Assembly: GCF_009184425.1 (NCBI RefSeq)
Contig: NZ_WELG01000001.1
Coordinates: forward strand, 1,611,870-1,675,869
Source of the DNA: Flagellimonas olearia
GTDB taxonomy: Bacteria; Bacteroidota; Bacteroidia; Flavobacteriales; Flavobacteriaceae
DNA length: 64,000 nt
Direction of reading: 5' to 3'
The notes under the pieces were generated by a model, which searched no databases, was not told the DNA's origin, and was given only the letters and a program-made list of their open reading frames with translations. Of the stretch, positions 43,762-52,206 are shown in pieces. Both the position numbers and the translations under genes were made by a program. Position 1 is the stretch's first letter; each line of letters opens with the position of its first letter.

Positions 43762-44931
43762 ATGAAGGCAAGAACCCTCTTTTTCACCATACTGCTTCTA
43801 CTAGGGGTGCGGGCCTTGGCCCAAGCTCCCCAACTCTCGGAAAGGTCACAGATAAGCCTCCTTACCTGCGCCGCTGGCGATGAACTTTACTATGCCTTTG
43901 GCCATAGTTCATTCCGGGTCCAGGATTCTGTCTTGGGGATAGATGTGGTCTACAACTATGGTACTTTTGATTTCAATCGCCCTAATTTCTACCTGAACTT
44001 TGTCAAGGGAAAATTGATCTACTCCCTCTCCAGACGTAGCTTTGATGATTTTCTTTTTGAGTATGAAATGGAAAAAAGATGGGTCAAGGAACAAATTTTG
44101 GATCTCACCCTTGAACAAAGAAATCAACTACTCGCTTTTTTCGAAAACAATTACCTGCCCCAAAACCGTGACTATCTTTATGACCCGCTACTGAACAATT
44201 GCTCCAGTATTACCGGAGACATCTTAAAAGACCAATTTGGGGAAGCCATTGTTTTTGATGGTTCCTATTTGGATCAACAATACACCTTCCGCCAATTGGT
44301 ACGGCAATTTATGGATGTCAACTCTTGGTCCATGTTCGGCATAGATTTGGCCTTTGGCTCTGTGGTAGACCGAAAGGCCACCGTACAGGAGCATATGTTT
44401 TTGCCTTACTATGCCATGGAACAGATACGGCATACCTCCTTAAATGGAAAACCGTTGTTGAAAAGGGAGCGATCGGTCTTGGATTATGCCGAACATATCC
44501 AACAAAGCTTTTTTCCGCTGACCCCATTATTTTGGTTTGTTTTGCTATTGGCATTTACGGCCCTTATCACTTATTTTGACCATAAGCACCAAACACGGAG
44601 TCGTTGGCTGGATTTCACCCTTTTCTTCATCACCGGATTGGTGGGCACCTTTTTGTTGGTATTATGGCTAGCGACCGACCATACGTCTACACCCAAAAAC
44701 TTCAATGTATTGTGGGCGTTCCCATTAAATGCAATTGTAGCTTTTGTTTTTGCCTTTCAGGACAAATTGCCTGCATGGTCGTCCAAGTATCTATGGACAG
44801 TATTGGCCCTCATTGGACTCACACTGGTGCTCTGGATATTCAAAGTGCAAATTTTTTCACCTGTCCTGATTCCCTTATTTTTGACCCTGGCCATCCGATA
44901 TGGGTATCTCATTCGGTATTCCAAACTTTAG
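43762..44931 (+). CDS. Lnb-type lipoprotein N-acyltransferase (DUF4105)
   Basis: 389 residues: signal peptide (MKARTLFFTILLLLGVRALA), a periplasmic DUF4105 domain (about 25-245) and five C-terminal membrane segments. The domain contains the family blocks LLTCAAGDELYYAFGHSSFR (conserved Cys and His near 34-46), VVYNYGTFDF and YDPLLNNCSSITGDILKD (Cys near 147). DUF4105 proteins were recently identified in Bacteroides as Lnb, which N-acylates lipoproteins as Lnt does elsewhere; this link is from memory. The window encodes at least six lipoproteins that would be substrates. The ABC-F gene follows 15 bp later. Confidence 0.8.
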   Translation: MKARTLFFTILLLLGVRALAQAPQLSERSQISLLTCAAGDELYYAFGHSSFRVQDSVLGIDVVYNYGTFDFNRPNFYLNFVKGKLIYSLSRRSFDDFLFEYEMEKRWVKEQILDLTLEQRNQLLAFFENNYLPQNRDYLYDPLLNNCSSITGDILKDQFGEAIVFDGSYLDQQYTFRQLVRQFMDVNSWSMFGIDLAFGSVVDRKATVQEHMFLPYYAMEQIRHTSLNGKPLLKRERSVLDYAEHIQQSFFPLTPLFWFVLLLAFTALITYFDHKHQTRSRWLDFTLFFITGLVGTFLLVLWLATDHTSTPKNFNVLWAFPLNAIVAFVFAFQDKLPAWSSKYLWTVLALIGLTLVLWIFKVQIFSPVLIPLFLTLAIRYGYLIRYSKL

Positions 44932-44946
44932 GACCAAACCGCATCC

Positions 44947-46824
44947 ATGAATTTACTAACGGTAGAGAACATATCTAAATCGTATGGGGAGCTGGTCTTG
45001 TTCTCCGATATTTCCTTCGGAATAAACAAGGACCAAAAAATAGCCCTCATCGCCAAAAATGGGACTGGAAAGACCTCCATCCTCAATATCATGTCCGGAA
45101 AGGATGCCACCGAAACGGGTCAAGTGACCATGCGTAAGGGGATTAAAATGGCCTTTTTGGAACAAGAGCCCGAGTTGGACCCCAGCCTCACCATTGAAGA
45201 GACCATTCTGGCCACGGACAATGAAACGTTGAGGGTCATTTCCAATTACGAAAAGGCGGTGGAAAACCCCGAGGATACCGAACGCTACCAAAAAGCGTTT
45301 GAAGCCATGGAACGGCTCAATGCTTGGGATTTTGAGACCCAATACAAGCAAATTCTCTTTCAACTCCAATTGACCCAGCTAGATGCCAAGGTAAAAACAC
45401 TCTCAGGTGGGCAACGAAAACGCTTGGCCCTGGCCAATGCCTTGCTCAACAAACCAGATTTACTCATTCTGGATGAGCCCACCAACCATTTGGATCTTGA
45501 AATGATCGAATGGCTGGAAGCCTATTTTGCAAAGGAAAACATCACCCTGTTCATGGTGACCCACGACCGATATTTCCTAGATCGGGTCTGTAATGAAATC
45601 CTTGAACTGGACAACAATCAATTGTACAGCTACAAGGGAAATTACACTTATTTCCTTAAGGAAAAGGAATCCCGTATGGAACGGGAAGAAGTGGAACAGC
45701 ACAAGTCCAAACAACTGTATAAAAAAGAGTTGGACTGGATGAGAAGGCAACCCAAGGCCCGAACCACCAAGTCCAAATCCCGGATTGATGATTTTAGCGA
45801 AATCAAGAAACGGGCACACCAACGCCGTAAGGAACATGAGGTGCAACTGGAACTGAACATGGAGCGCTTGGGCAGCAAAATCCTGGAATTGCACAATGTA
45901 TCCAAAGCGTATGGCGAAAAGACGCTGCTATCCAAATTTGATTACACCTTCACCAAAGGGGAACGCGTGGGCATCATTGGGCAAAATGGCACGGGCAAAT
46001 CCACATTTTTGAACATCATCACCCAGCAAGAACAGGTGGATGGAGGAAAAGTAGTGGTGGGCGACACCTTAAAATTTGGTTACTACACCCAAAAAGGCAT
46101 TCCGGAGAAAGAAGGACAGAAGGTCATTGATGTCATTCGCGAATTTGGGGACTACATCCCCCTAAAAAAGGGCAAGCAGATTTCCGCCCAACAACTTCTG
46201 GAACGTTTTCTTTTTGATAGAAAAAAGCAGTACGATTTTGTTGAGAAGCTCAGTGGCGGGGAGCGCAAACGCCTGTACTTATGTACAGTGCTCATTCAGA
46301 ATCCCAATTTTTTGATTCTGGATGAACCCACCAACGACTTGGACATTGTTACCCTGAACGTGTTGGAAAGTTTCCTTTTGGATTTTCCGGGTTGCTTGAT
46401 CGTAGTATCTCACGACCGTTATTTTATGGACAAAATTGTGGACCACTTGTTTGTTTTCAAAGGGAATGGGGTAATCGAAGACTTTCCGGGCAATTATACC
46501 GATTACAGGGTGTACGAGAGCAGCAAGATTGCCGAGGAACGGGAAAACAAGGGTAGTGCTTCGGAAAAATCGGAAAAAACCCATTGGAAAGACAAAGACA
46601 ACAGTGGGAAGCTCTCCTATATGGAGCAAAAAGAATACAGACAATTGGAAAAGGACATTCAAAAATTGGAAGAGCAAAAAGAGGTGTTGCAGAACAAGTT
46701 CACCAATCCCGATTTGAGCGGTGACGAAATCAACCAACTTTCCATTGAGCTCAAAGAAGTATCGGATACCATTGAAGAAAAAACGGAGCGTTGGTTTGAA
46801 CTTTCCGCTATTTTAGAAGGATAA
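44947..46824 (+). CDS. ABC-F family ATPase (Uup-like)
   Basis: 625 residues with two ABC domains and no membrane segments. Domain 1 has the P-loop AKNGTGKTSILNI (Ala replaces the usual first Gly), signature LSGGQRKRLALANALL and LLILDEPTNHLDLEM; domain 2 has GQNGTGKSTFLNI, LSGGERKRLYL and FLILDEPTNDLDIVTLN. A long inter-domain linker (RMEREEVEQHKSKQLYKKEL) and a C-terminal coiled coil (QLEKDIQKLEEQKEVLQNKF) resemble Uup. ABC-F proteins act on the ribosome; Uup also binds branched DNA. The exact role is not assignable. Confidence 0.9.
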   Translation: MNLLTVENISKSYGELVLFSDISFGINKDQKIALIAKNGTGKTSILNIMSGKDATETGQVTMRKGIKMAFLEQEPELDPSLTIEETILATDNETLRVISNYEKAVENPEDTERYQKAFEAMERLNAWDFETQYKQILFQLQLTQLDAKVKTLSGGQRKRLALANALLNKPDLLILDEPTNHLDLEMIEWLEAYFAKENITLFMVTHDRYFLDRVCNEILELDNNQLYSYKGNYTYFLKEKESRMEREEVEQHKSKQLYKKELDWMRRQPKARTTKSKSRIDDFSEIKKRAHQRRKEHEVQLELNMERLGSKILELHNVSKAYGEKTLLSKFDYTFTKGERVGIIGQNGTGKSTFLNIITQQEQVDGGKVVVGDTLKFGYYTQKGIPEKEGQKVIDVIREFGDYIPLKKGKQISAQQLLERFLFDRKKQYDFVEKLSGGERKRLYLCTVLIQNPNFLILDEPTNDLDIVTLNVLESFLLDFPGCLIVVSHDRYFMDKIVDHLFVFKGNGVIEDFPGNYTDYRVYESSKIAEERENKGSASEKSEKTHWKDKDNSGKLSYMEQKEYRQLEKDIQKLEEQKEVLQNKFTNPDLSGDEINQLSIELKEVSDTIEEKTERWFELSAILEG

Positions 46825-46826
46825 CT

Positions 46827-47327
46827 ATGTGGTTCAAGCTTTTTTCTTTCCTAAAATTCCTATTCAAATCCAAGAACGAGCATGGGGTCCACTCTCCTTT
46901 CGTATTCGGCTATGTAACGCAATGTCTGTACAACAAACAAAAGTTCAATCAAGATAAAACCGCTGATGTATTTCTGAAAAGCATTAGTTATTTCAATATC
47001 AAAACCCTATACATCAACGAAAATCCAGACTTTGAGGAATTGGTCAAGGCGCAATACCCAGATATCCGCCCCAGCGAGAACACGGTAGACCTATTGTTCA
47101 CGAAGCATTTGGACGCTTATGGTCTTGATAGGCTCCTTTCCAGCGGAAAATTGCACAATGACAGTATGGTCTTGATAGACGCCATTCACGAAGACCCCGA
47201 AAGCGAACACGAATGGAAAGACCTTATTGAATCGCCAAATATCACCGTAAGTATAGATATGTTCCATTGTGGCGTCCTATTTGTTCGAAAAGAACAGGTC
47301 AAGGAACATTTCACCATTCGGATATAA
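46827..47327 (+). CDS. Shortened methyltransferase-like protein
   Basis: 166 residues, starting 3 nt after the ABC-F gene. The N-terminal block KSKNEHGVHSPFVFGYVTQC and the C-terminal block ITVSIDMFHCGVLFVRKEQV resemble the ends of a Bacteroidota class I SAM-methyltransferase family of about 240 residues, as I remember it. The SAM-binding glycine loop expected between them is not seen; only LYINENPDFEELVKAQYPDI and a VLIDAIHEDPESEHEW piece remain. It is therefore probably a degenerate, non-catalytic member. No frameshift or stop is visible, so it is still an intact ORF. Confidence 0.55.
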   Translation: MWFKLFSFLKFLFKSKNEHGVHSPFVFGYVTQCLYNKQKFNQDKTADVFLKSISYFNIKTLYINENPDFEELVKAQYPDIRPSENTVDLLFTKHLDAYGLDRLLSSGKLHNDSMVLIDAIHEDPESEHEWKDLIESPNITVSIDMFHCGVLFVRKEQVKEHFTIRI

Positions 47328-47343
47328 AGAAGTAATTTTAGGT

Positions 47344-47499
47344 ATGGAAAATGCAGCAACAGATAACACCATTTGGTACGTTCTGGCCGTATTGGGGCTC
47401 ATTTATTTGATCATTGTATTCCGAAACAAAAGGGGCACCAAACGCAGAAGGTCCCGCAAGTTTATGGAGGGTAAACGGCAACATGAGCGAGACAATTAG
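47344..47499 (+). CDS. Small single-pass membrane protein
   Basis: 51 residues: short acidic N-terminus, one membrane segment (IWYVLAVLGLIYLIIVF) and a very basic tail (RNKRGTKRRRSRKFMEGKRQ). Positive-inside bias puts the tail in the cytoplasm. No family recognised. Its TAG stop (47497-47499) is supplied by the first unit of the heptamer array, so the array begins in its last codons. Confidence 0.6.
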   Translation: MENAATDNTIWYVLAVLGLIYLIIVFRNKRGTKRRRSRKFMEGKRQHERDN

Positions 47500-47570
47500 C
47501 AATTAGCAATTAGCAATTAGCAATTAGCAATTAGCAATTAGCAATTAGCAATTAGCAATTAGCAATTAGC
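47494..47570. repeat. Perfect 11-copy heptamer tandem repeat (AATTAGC)n
   Basis: AATTAGC is repeated 11 times without a mismatch over 77 bp. It overlaps the end of the 51-residue ORF and stops 63 bp before the cobalamin adenosyltransferase ATG. A perfect short array is prone to copy-number change. Confidence 0.97.
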
Positions 47571-47633
47571 AAAAATACATTTTAGCCATCCATACAACTG
47601 TTCATTGTTTATTGAACATTGATAATTGTAAAA

Positions 47634-48194
47634 ATGAAAATATACACTAAAACCGGGGACCAAGGTACTACCGCCTTATTTACTGGCACCAGAGTTCCCA
47701 AGCACCATATCCGCATAGAGAGCTACGGCACCATTGACGAACTCAACGCATTCTTGGGACTGCTCCGCGATCAGGAAATGGATTCCCATTCCAAAAAAAC
47801 GATTACCCTTATCCAAGAAAAACTGTTTACCGTAGGGTCTATTTTGGCCACAGAGCCTAAAAAGGACAGTCGCCTTAAAATTCCACGCATCAATGCCGAT
47901 GATATTGCATTGTTGGAAAGGGAAATGGACTCCATGAACGAAAATCTTCCCCAGATGACACATTTTATCTTGCCGGGAGGACACCCAACCGTGTCATACT
48001 GTCATATTGCCAGAACGGTTTGCCGAAGGGCGGAACGCATGATTTCATATTTGAATGAAAACGAACCCCTTCCCGAGACCCTGCTTTCCTATATCAACCG
48101 CCTTTCCGATTATCTGTTTGTCTTGGCACGAAAGTTGTCCAAAGATGTTAAAGCCGATGAAGTCAAGTGGATCCCGGAGAAGTTGGACCAATAA
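47634..48194 (+). CDS. PduO-type cob(I)yrinic acid a,c-diamide adenosyltransferase
   Basis: 186 residues. The ATP-binding start KIYTKTGDQGTTALFTGTRV, the RIESYGTIDELNAFLGLLRD segment and the C-terminal CHIARTVCRRAERMISYL and YINRLSDYLFVLAR define the PduO family. It makes adenosylcobalamin, the cofactor of methylmalonyl-CoA mutase; the mutase chaperone MeaB is encoded 14 kb away in the same window. A TTG at 47619 is in frame, but the ATG at 47634 is preferred. The gene lies just after the heptamer array, with the inverted repeat TGTTCA/TGAACA at about 47600-47617 in its leader. Confidence 0.92.
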   Translation: MKIYTKTGDQGTTALFTGTRVPKHHIRIESYGTIDELNAFLGLLRDQEMDSHSKKTITLIQEKLFTVGSILATEPKKDSRLKIPRINADDIALLEREMDSMNENLPQMTHFILPGGHPTVSYCHIARTVCRRAERMISYLNENEPLPETLLSYINRLSDYLFVLARKLSKDVKADEVKWIPEKLDQ

Positions 48195-48259
48195 ATTCGT
48201 TTTTTTAACGTTAGAGTTTTGCCAACTCCAAAATAATTTTTAAATAATGTTGTTTTTAC

Positions 48260-48289
48260 TTGACAAATTGGGTTTAAAAATTATTTTTG
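48260..48289 (+). promoter_or_regulatory. Consensus promoter of the DUF2795 gene
   Basis: TTG (48260-48262, within TTGACA) and TATTTTTG (48282-48289) are exactly 19 nt apart, the best -33/-7 match in the window together with ndk. The leader is about 25 nt. Confidence 0.75.
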
Positions 48290-48316
48290 CAAAAAATTTA
48301 AAATCAAACCGTTACT

Positions 48317-48541
48317 ATGTACTGGACATTAGAACTAGCTTCATATTTAAGTGATGCGCCTTGGCCAGCCACCAAAGACGAACTGATAGATTACGCAATC
48401 CGTACCGGAGCACCGTTGGAGGTTGTTGAAAACCTTCAATCCATGGAAGAAGAGGGCGGCGAGATATATGAGTCCATCGAGGAAATCTGGCCCGATTATC
48501 CTACGGAAGAGGACTACCTCTGGAATGAGGATGAGTATTGA
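48317..48541 (+). CDS. DUF2795 domain protein
   Basis: 74 residues, very acidic. LASYLSDAPWPATKDELIDY is the DUF2795 helix pair (the usual form ends in AxxxGAP); here YAIRTGAPLEVVENLQSM follows, then an acidic tail. The function is unknown; these small proteins are abundant in flavobacteria. It has a strong promoter and a tight terminator, so it is a single-gene, probably highly expressed unit. Confidence 0.82.
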   Translation: MYWTLELASYLSDAPWPATKDELIDYAIRTGAPLEVVENLQSMEEEGGEIYESIEEIWPDYPTEEDYLWNEDEY

Positions 48542-48564
48542 CCTCTGAATACACAAAGCACGTT

Positions 48565-48591
48565 AAAAAGTCTCATTTGAGGCTTTTTTTT
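48565..48591 (+). terminator. Rho-independent terminator after the DUF2795 gene
   Basis: AAAAAGTCTCA (48565-48575) pairs with TGAGGCTTTTT (48578-48588), with one G-T pair and a T8 tail, starting 24 bp after the stop. Confidence 0.85.
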
Positions 48592-48594
48592 ATG

Positions 48595-48602
48595 TAATTT
48601 TG
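48595..48602 (+). promoter_or_regulatory. -7 box for secA (TAATTTTG)
   Basis: TAATTTTG lies just after the preceding terminator, leaving a leader of about 70 nt to the secA ATG. Confidence 0.55.
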
Positions 48603-48676
48603 GCAGCCTAGCAAAAGATTTCCAACATAATCCCATCAATGGAACAGCTTTTGCCACTCAAACAAAAAAACAATTC

Positions 48677-51600
48677 ATGAGTTTTATCAATTCCGTATTG
48701 AAGGTTTTTGTGGGTGATAAATCAGAGAAAGATGTCAAGTCCCTACAACCTTTGGTCAAAGAAATAAGATCCTTTGAGCAACAACTGGAAGGACTGTCCC
48801 ACGACGAACTTAGACAAAAGACCACTGCCTTTAAAGCCCAGATCGCAGAAGACTGTAAAGAGGTGAATGAAAAAATTTCGGCTTTACAGGAAGAAGTCCA
48901 AAACTCCACCGATATTGATCGCAACGAGGAAATCTATGCTGAAATAGACAAACTCAACGAAGAAGCCTATAAGATTTCAGAAAAAACATTGAGTGACATC
49001 CTTCCAGAGGCTTTTGCCGTGGTTAAGGAAACTGCCAAGCGTTTTGCCAACAATGAAACGCTTACGGTAACCGCTTCGGAATTTGACCGCGCTCTTTCCG
49101 GTGATAAAGACTATGTTACCTTGGAAGGTGACAGCGCCATTTGGAACAATTCATGGGATGCCGCCGGCAAGGAAGTCACCTGGGATATGGTACATTATGA
49201 TGTACAGTTGATTGGAGGTATTGCACTGCACGAAGGAAAAATTGCCGAGATGCAGACGGGGGAAGGAAAAACTCTCGTGGCCACCCTCCCACTCTACCTA
49301 AACGCCTTGGCCGGTAAAGGGGCGCACTTGGTCACCGTTAACGATTACTTGGCCAAAAGGGACAGTGCCTGGATGGCGCCCATTTTTGAATTCCATGGCC
49401 TATCCGTGGATTGTATAGACAAGCACCAGCCCAATTCCGATGGAAGACGGGCCGCCTACAATGCCGATATCACCTACGGTACCAATAACGAGTTTGGTTT
49501 TGACTACCTGCGCGACAATATGGCGCATACCCCGGGAGATTTGGTACAGCGTCCCCACCATTATGCCATTGTGGATGAGGTGGATTCCGTATTGATTGAT
49601 GATGCAAGGACCCCTTTGATCATTTCTGGTCCCGTGCCCGAAGGTGATCGTCACGAATTCAATGAATTGAAACCAAAGGTTTCGGACATTGTCCAGAAAC
49701 AACGCCAATATCTGACAGGCGTTTTGGCAGAAGCCAAGAAACTTATCGCCGCTGGCGACACCAAGGAAGGTGGATTCCTATTGCTTCGTGTACACCGCGG
49801 ACTTCCCAAGAACAAGGCACTTATCAAGTTTTTGAGTGAGGAAGGCGTGAAACAACTGCTACAGAAGACCGAGAACTTCTACATGCAGGACAACAACCGG
49901 GAAATGCCCAAAGTGGATGCCGAGCTGTTGTTCGTCATTGATGAAAAGAACAATCAGATTGAGTTGACCGATAAAGGAGTGGATTACATCTCCGGGGATC
50001 AGGACAAAGATTTCTTTGTAATGCCCGATATCGGCAGCGAAATTGCCAAAATAGAAGGACAGGAACTTGAGATTGAGCAAGAGGCAGAACTCAAGGAAGA
50101 GCTTTTCAAGGACTTTGCCGTGAAGAGCGAACGAATCCATACCATGACACAGTTGTTGAAAGCCTACACGCTTTTTGAAAAAGATGTGGAATACGTGGTC
50201 ATGGACAACAAGGTAATGATCGTGGATGAGCAAACCGGACGTATCATGGACGGTAGACGCTATTCCGATGGACTCCATCAAGCCATTGAGGCCAAGGAAA
50301 GTGTGAAGATTGAGGCCATGACACAGACCTTCGCCACCATTACCCTACAGAATTATTTTAGAATGTACAACAAGCTGGCCGGGATGACCGGTACAGCCGT
50401 TACCGAGGCAGGTGAGTTTTGGGAAATCTATAAGTTGGATGTGATGGAAATCCCAACCAACCGTCCCATTGCGCGTGACGACCGTCATGATTTGATCTAC
50501 AAGACCAAACGTGAAAAATACAACGCCATCATTGAAGAGGTAACCACCCTTTCCTCTGCGGGAAGACCTGTCCTTATTGGTACCACATCCGTGGAAATAT
50601 CCGAATTGCTCTCCAAACTCTTGAGCGTTCGTAAGGTTCCACACAACGTATTGAATGCCAAACTCCACAAGAAAGAGGCTGACATTGTAGCCGAAGCAGG
50701 AAATGCAGGCGTGGTCACCATTGCCACCAACATGGCCGGTAGGGGTACGGATATTAAACTGACCCCCACCGTAAAAGAAGCTGGAGGTCTGGCCATTATT
50801 GGTACGGAACGTCACGATTCCAGACGTGTGGATAGGCAGTTGAGAGGTCGTTCAGGACGACAAGGAGACCCAGGAAGTTCCCAGTTCTATGTTTCCTTGG
50901 AAGATAACCTCATGCGTTTGTTCGGCTCGGACCGGGTTGCCAAGATGATGGACCGCATGGGCTTGGAAGAAGGTGAGGTGATTCAACATTCCATGATGAC
51001 CAAATCCATTGAACGTGCCCAGAAAAAAGTAGAGGAGAACAACTTTGGCATCCGTAAACGTCTTTTGGAGTATGATGACGTTATGAATGCCCAAAGAGAG
51101 GTGGTCTACAAGAGAAGAAGACACGCATTGCAAGGGGAACGTCTTAAAGTGGACATTGCCAATATGATCTATGACACTTGTGAGGTCATCGCGGAAACCA
51201 ATAAAATGGCCGATGATTACAAAAACTTCGAGTTTGAATTGATCAAGTACTTTTCCATTACCTCTCCTATTGGTGAAGAGGAGTTCAAGAAATTGAGCTT
51301 CCAAGAAATTGCCAATACCATTTATAAAGGTGCCTACGATTTCTACCAACAGAAAATGGAACGTAGTGCCAGTGCAGCATTCCAAGTCATTAAAAAGGTT
51401 TACGAGGACCAGTCCAACAAGTTTGAACGTATCGTGGTTCCCTTTACGGATGGCATCAAAAGCTTGAACGTGGTCACCAACCTTGAAAAAGCTTATACCA
51501 CGGATGGCAAGCAGTTGATCACTGATTTTGAGAAAAACATCTCCTTGGCCATCATTGATGATTCGTGGAAAACGCATTTGCGCAAAATGGATGAGTTGAA

Positions 51601-52039
51601 ACAGTCGGTACAGTTGGCCGTACACGAACAGAAAGACCCTTTATTGATCTACAAGTTCGAGGCGTTTGAACTCTTCAAGGAAATGATTGACAAAGTGAAC
51701 AAAGAGGTGATTTCATTCTTGTTCAAAGGAGAATTGCCTTCAGAGAATACCAATCAAATCCAGGAGGCACGAAATGTTCGCAGGCCCAAGGAAAATCTTC
51801 AGACTTCAAAAGAAGAAATCCCGAATAGCGATGAATTGGCCGCACAGAACAGGGCCGCGGGACAAACCCAAAGGCAAAGACCATCTGTGACCGAGACCAT
51901 AACTCGTGAAAAACCAAAAATTGGCAGGAACGACAAGGTCACGATAAAAAATGTGATGTCCGGGGAAAGCAAAACCTGTAAGTACAAACAAGCCGAACCC
52001 CTTATCGATAAGGGCGAGTGGGTACTGGTAGAGGACTGA
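48677..52039 (+). CDS. secA: Preprotein translocase ATPase SecA
   Basis: 1120 residues, about 220 more than E. coli SecA; the extra length lies mainly in insertions in the N-terminal part and in the region around residues 340-470. Walker A MQTGEGKTLVATLPLYLNAL near 190, VNDYLAKRDSAWM, DEVDSVLIDDARTPLIISG near 300, the GMTGTAVTEAGEF segment near 569 and TNMAGRGTDIKL near 690 are intact, with RQLRGRSGRQGDPGSSQFYV near 715. It drives Sec export through SecYEG. The C-terminus has SGESKTCKYKQAEP instead of the zinc-binding CxCxSG. Confidence 0.97.
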   Translation: MSFINSVLKVFVGDKSEKDVKSLQPLVKEIRSFEQQLEGLSHDELRQKTTAFKAQIAEDCKEVNEKISALQEEVQNSTDIDRNEEIYAEIDKLNEEAYKISEKTLSDILPEAFAVVKETAKRFANNETLTVTASEFDRALSGDKDYVTLEGDSAIWNNSWDAAGKEVTWDMVHYDVQLIGGIALHEGKIAEMQTGEGKTLVATLPLYLNALAGKGAHLVTVNDYLAKRDSAWMAPIFEFHGLSVDCIDKHQPNSDGRRAAYNADITYGTNNEFGFDYLRDNMAHTPGDLVQRPHHYAIVDEVDSVLIDDARTPLIISGPVPEGDRHEFNELKPKVSDIVQKQRQYLTGVLAEAKKLIAAGDTKEGGFLLLRVHRGLPKNKALIKFLSEEGVKQLLQKTENFYMQDNNREMPKVDAELLFVIDEKNNQIELTDKGVDYISGDQDKDFFVMPDIGSEIAKIEGQELEIEQEAELKEELFKDFAVKSERIHTMTQLLKAYTLFEKDVEYVVMDNKVMIVDEQTGRIMDGRRYSDGLHQAIEAKESVKIEAMTQTFATITLQNYFRMYNKLAGMTGTAVTEAGEFWEIYKLDVMEIPTNRPIARDDRHDLIYKTKREKYNAIIEEVTTLSSAGRPVLIGTTSVEISELLSKLLSVRKVPHNVLNAKLHKKEADIVAEAGNAGVVTIATNMAGRGTDIKLTPTVKEAGGLAIIGTERHDSRRVDRQLRGRSGRQGDPGSSQFYVSLEDNLMRLFGSDRVAKMMDRMGLEEGEVIQHSMMTKSIERAQKKVEENNFGIRKRLLEYDDVMNAQREVVYKRRRHALQGERLKVDIANMIYDTCEVIAETNKMADDYKNFEFELIKYFSITSPIGEEEFKKLSFQEIANTIYKGAYDFYQQKMERSASAAFQVIKKVYEDQSNKFERIVVPFTDGIKSLNVVTNLEKAYTTDGKQLITDFEKNISLAIIDDSWKTHLRKMDELKQSVQLAVHEQKDPLLIYKFEAFELFKEMIDKVNKEVISFLFKGELPSENTNQIQEARNVRRPKENLQTSKEEIPNSDELAAQNRAAGQTQRQRPSVTETITREKPKIGRNDKVTIKNVMSGESKTCKYKQAEPLIDKGEWVLVED

Positions 52040-52060
52040 TTCCTTCCTACATAAAGTTTT

Positions 52061-52091
52061 AAAAGCGGCAGCGATTTACGCTGCCGCTTTT
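52061..52091 (+). terminator. Rho-independent terminator of secA
   Basis: A perfect 13-bp stem AAAAGCGGCAGCG (52061-52073) with CGCTGCCGCTTTT (52079-52091) and a 5-nt loop, 22 bp after the stop. Confidence 0.88.
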
Positions 52092-52206
52092 GATTATATC
52101 AAAAAACATATTTAGATTTACACCACAAACACCCCGTAACGAGCTACTTTTACTACTTCAATGAATCAACCTTTAGCGTAGTAGAGGAAAACATCAAGCG
52201 TAGCAT

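Noticed and set aside
47494-47570. CRISPR array
   Set aside because: The units are 7 bp and contiguous, with no spacers and no cas genes nearby.
47571-47633. Cobalamin riboswitch before the adenosyltransferase gene
   Set aside because: Only 63 bp separate the heptamer array from the ATG; no B12-box sequence (GCCACTG) or matching fold is present.
48195-48316. Possible riboswitch in the leader of the DUF2795 gene
   Set aside because: The leader is only about 25 nt after a clear -33/-7 promoter, too short for a known riboswitch class.
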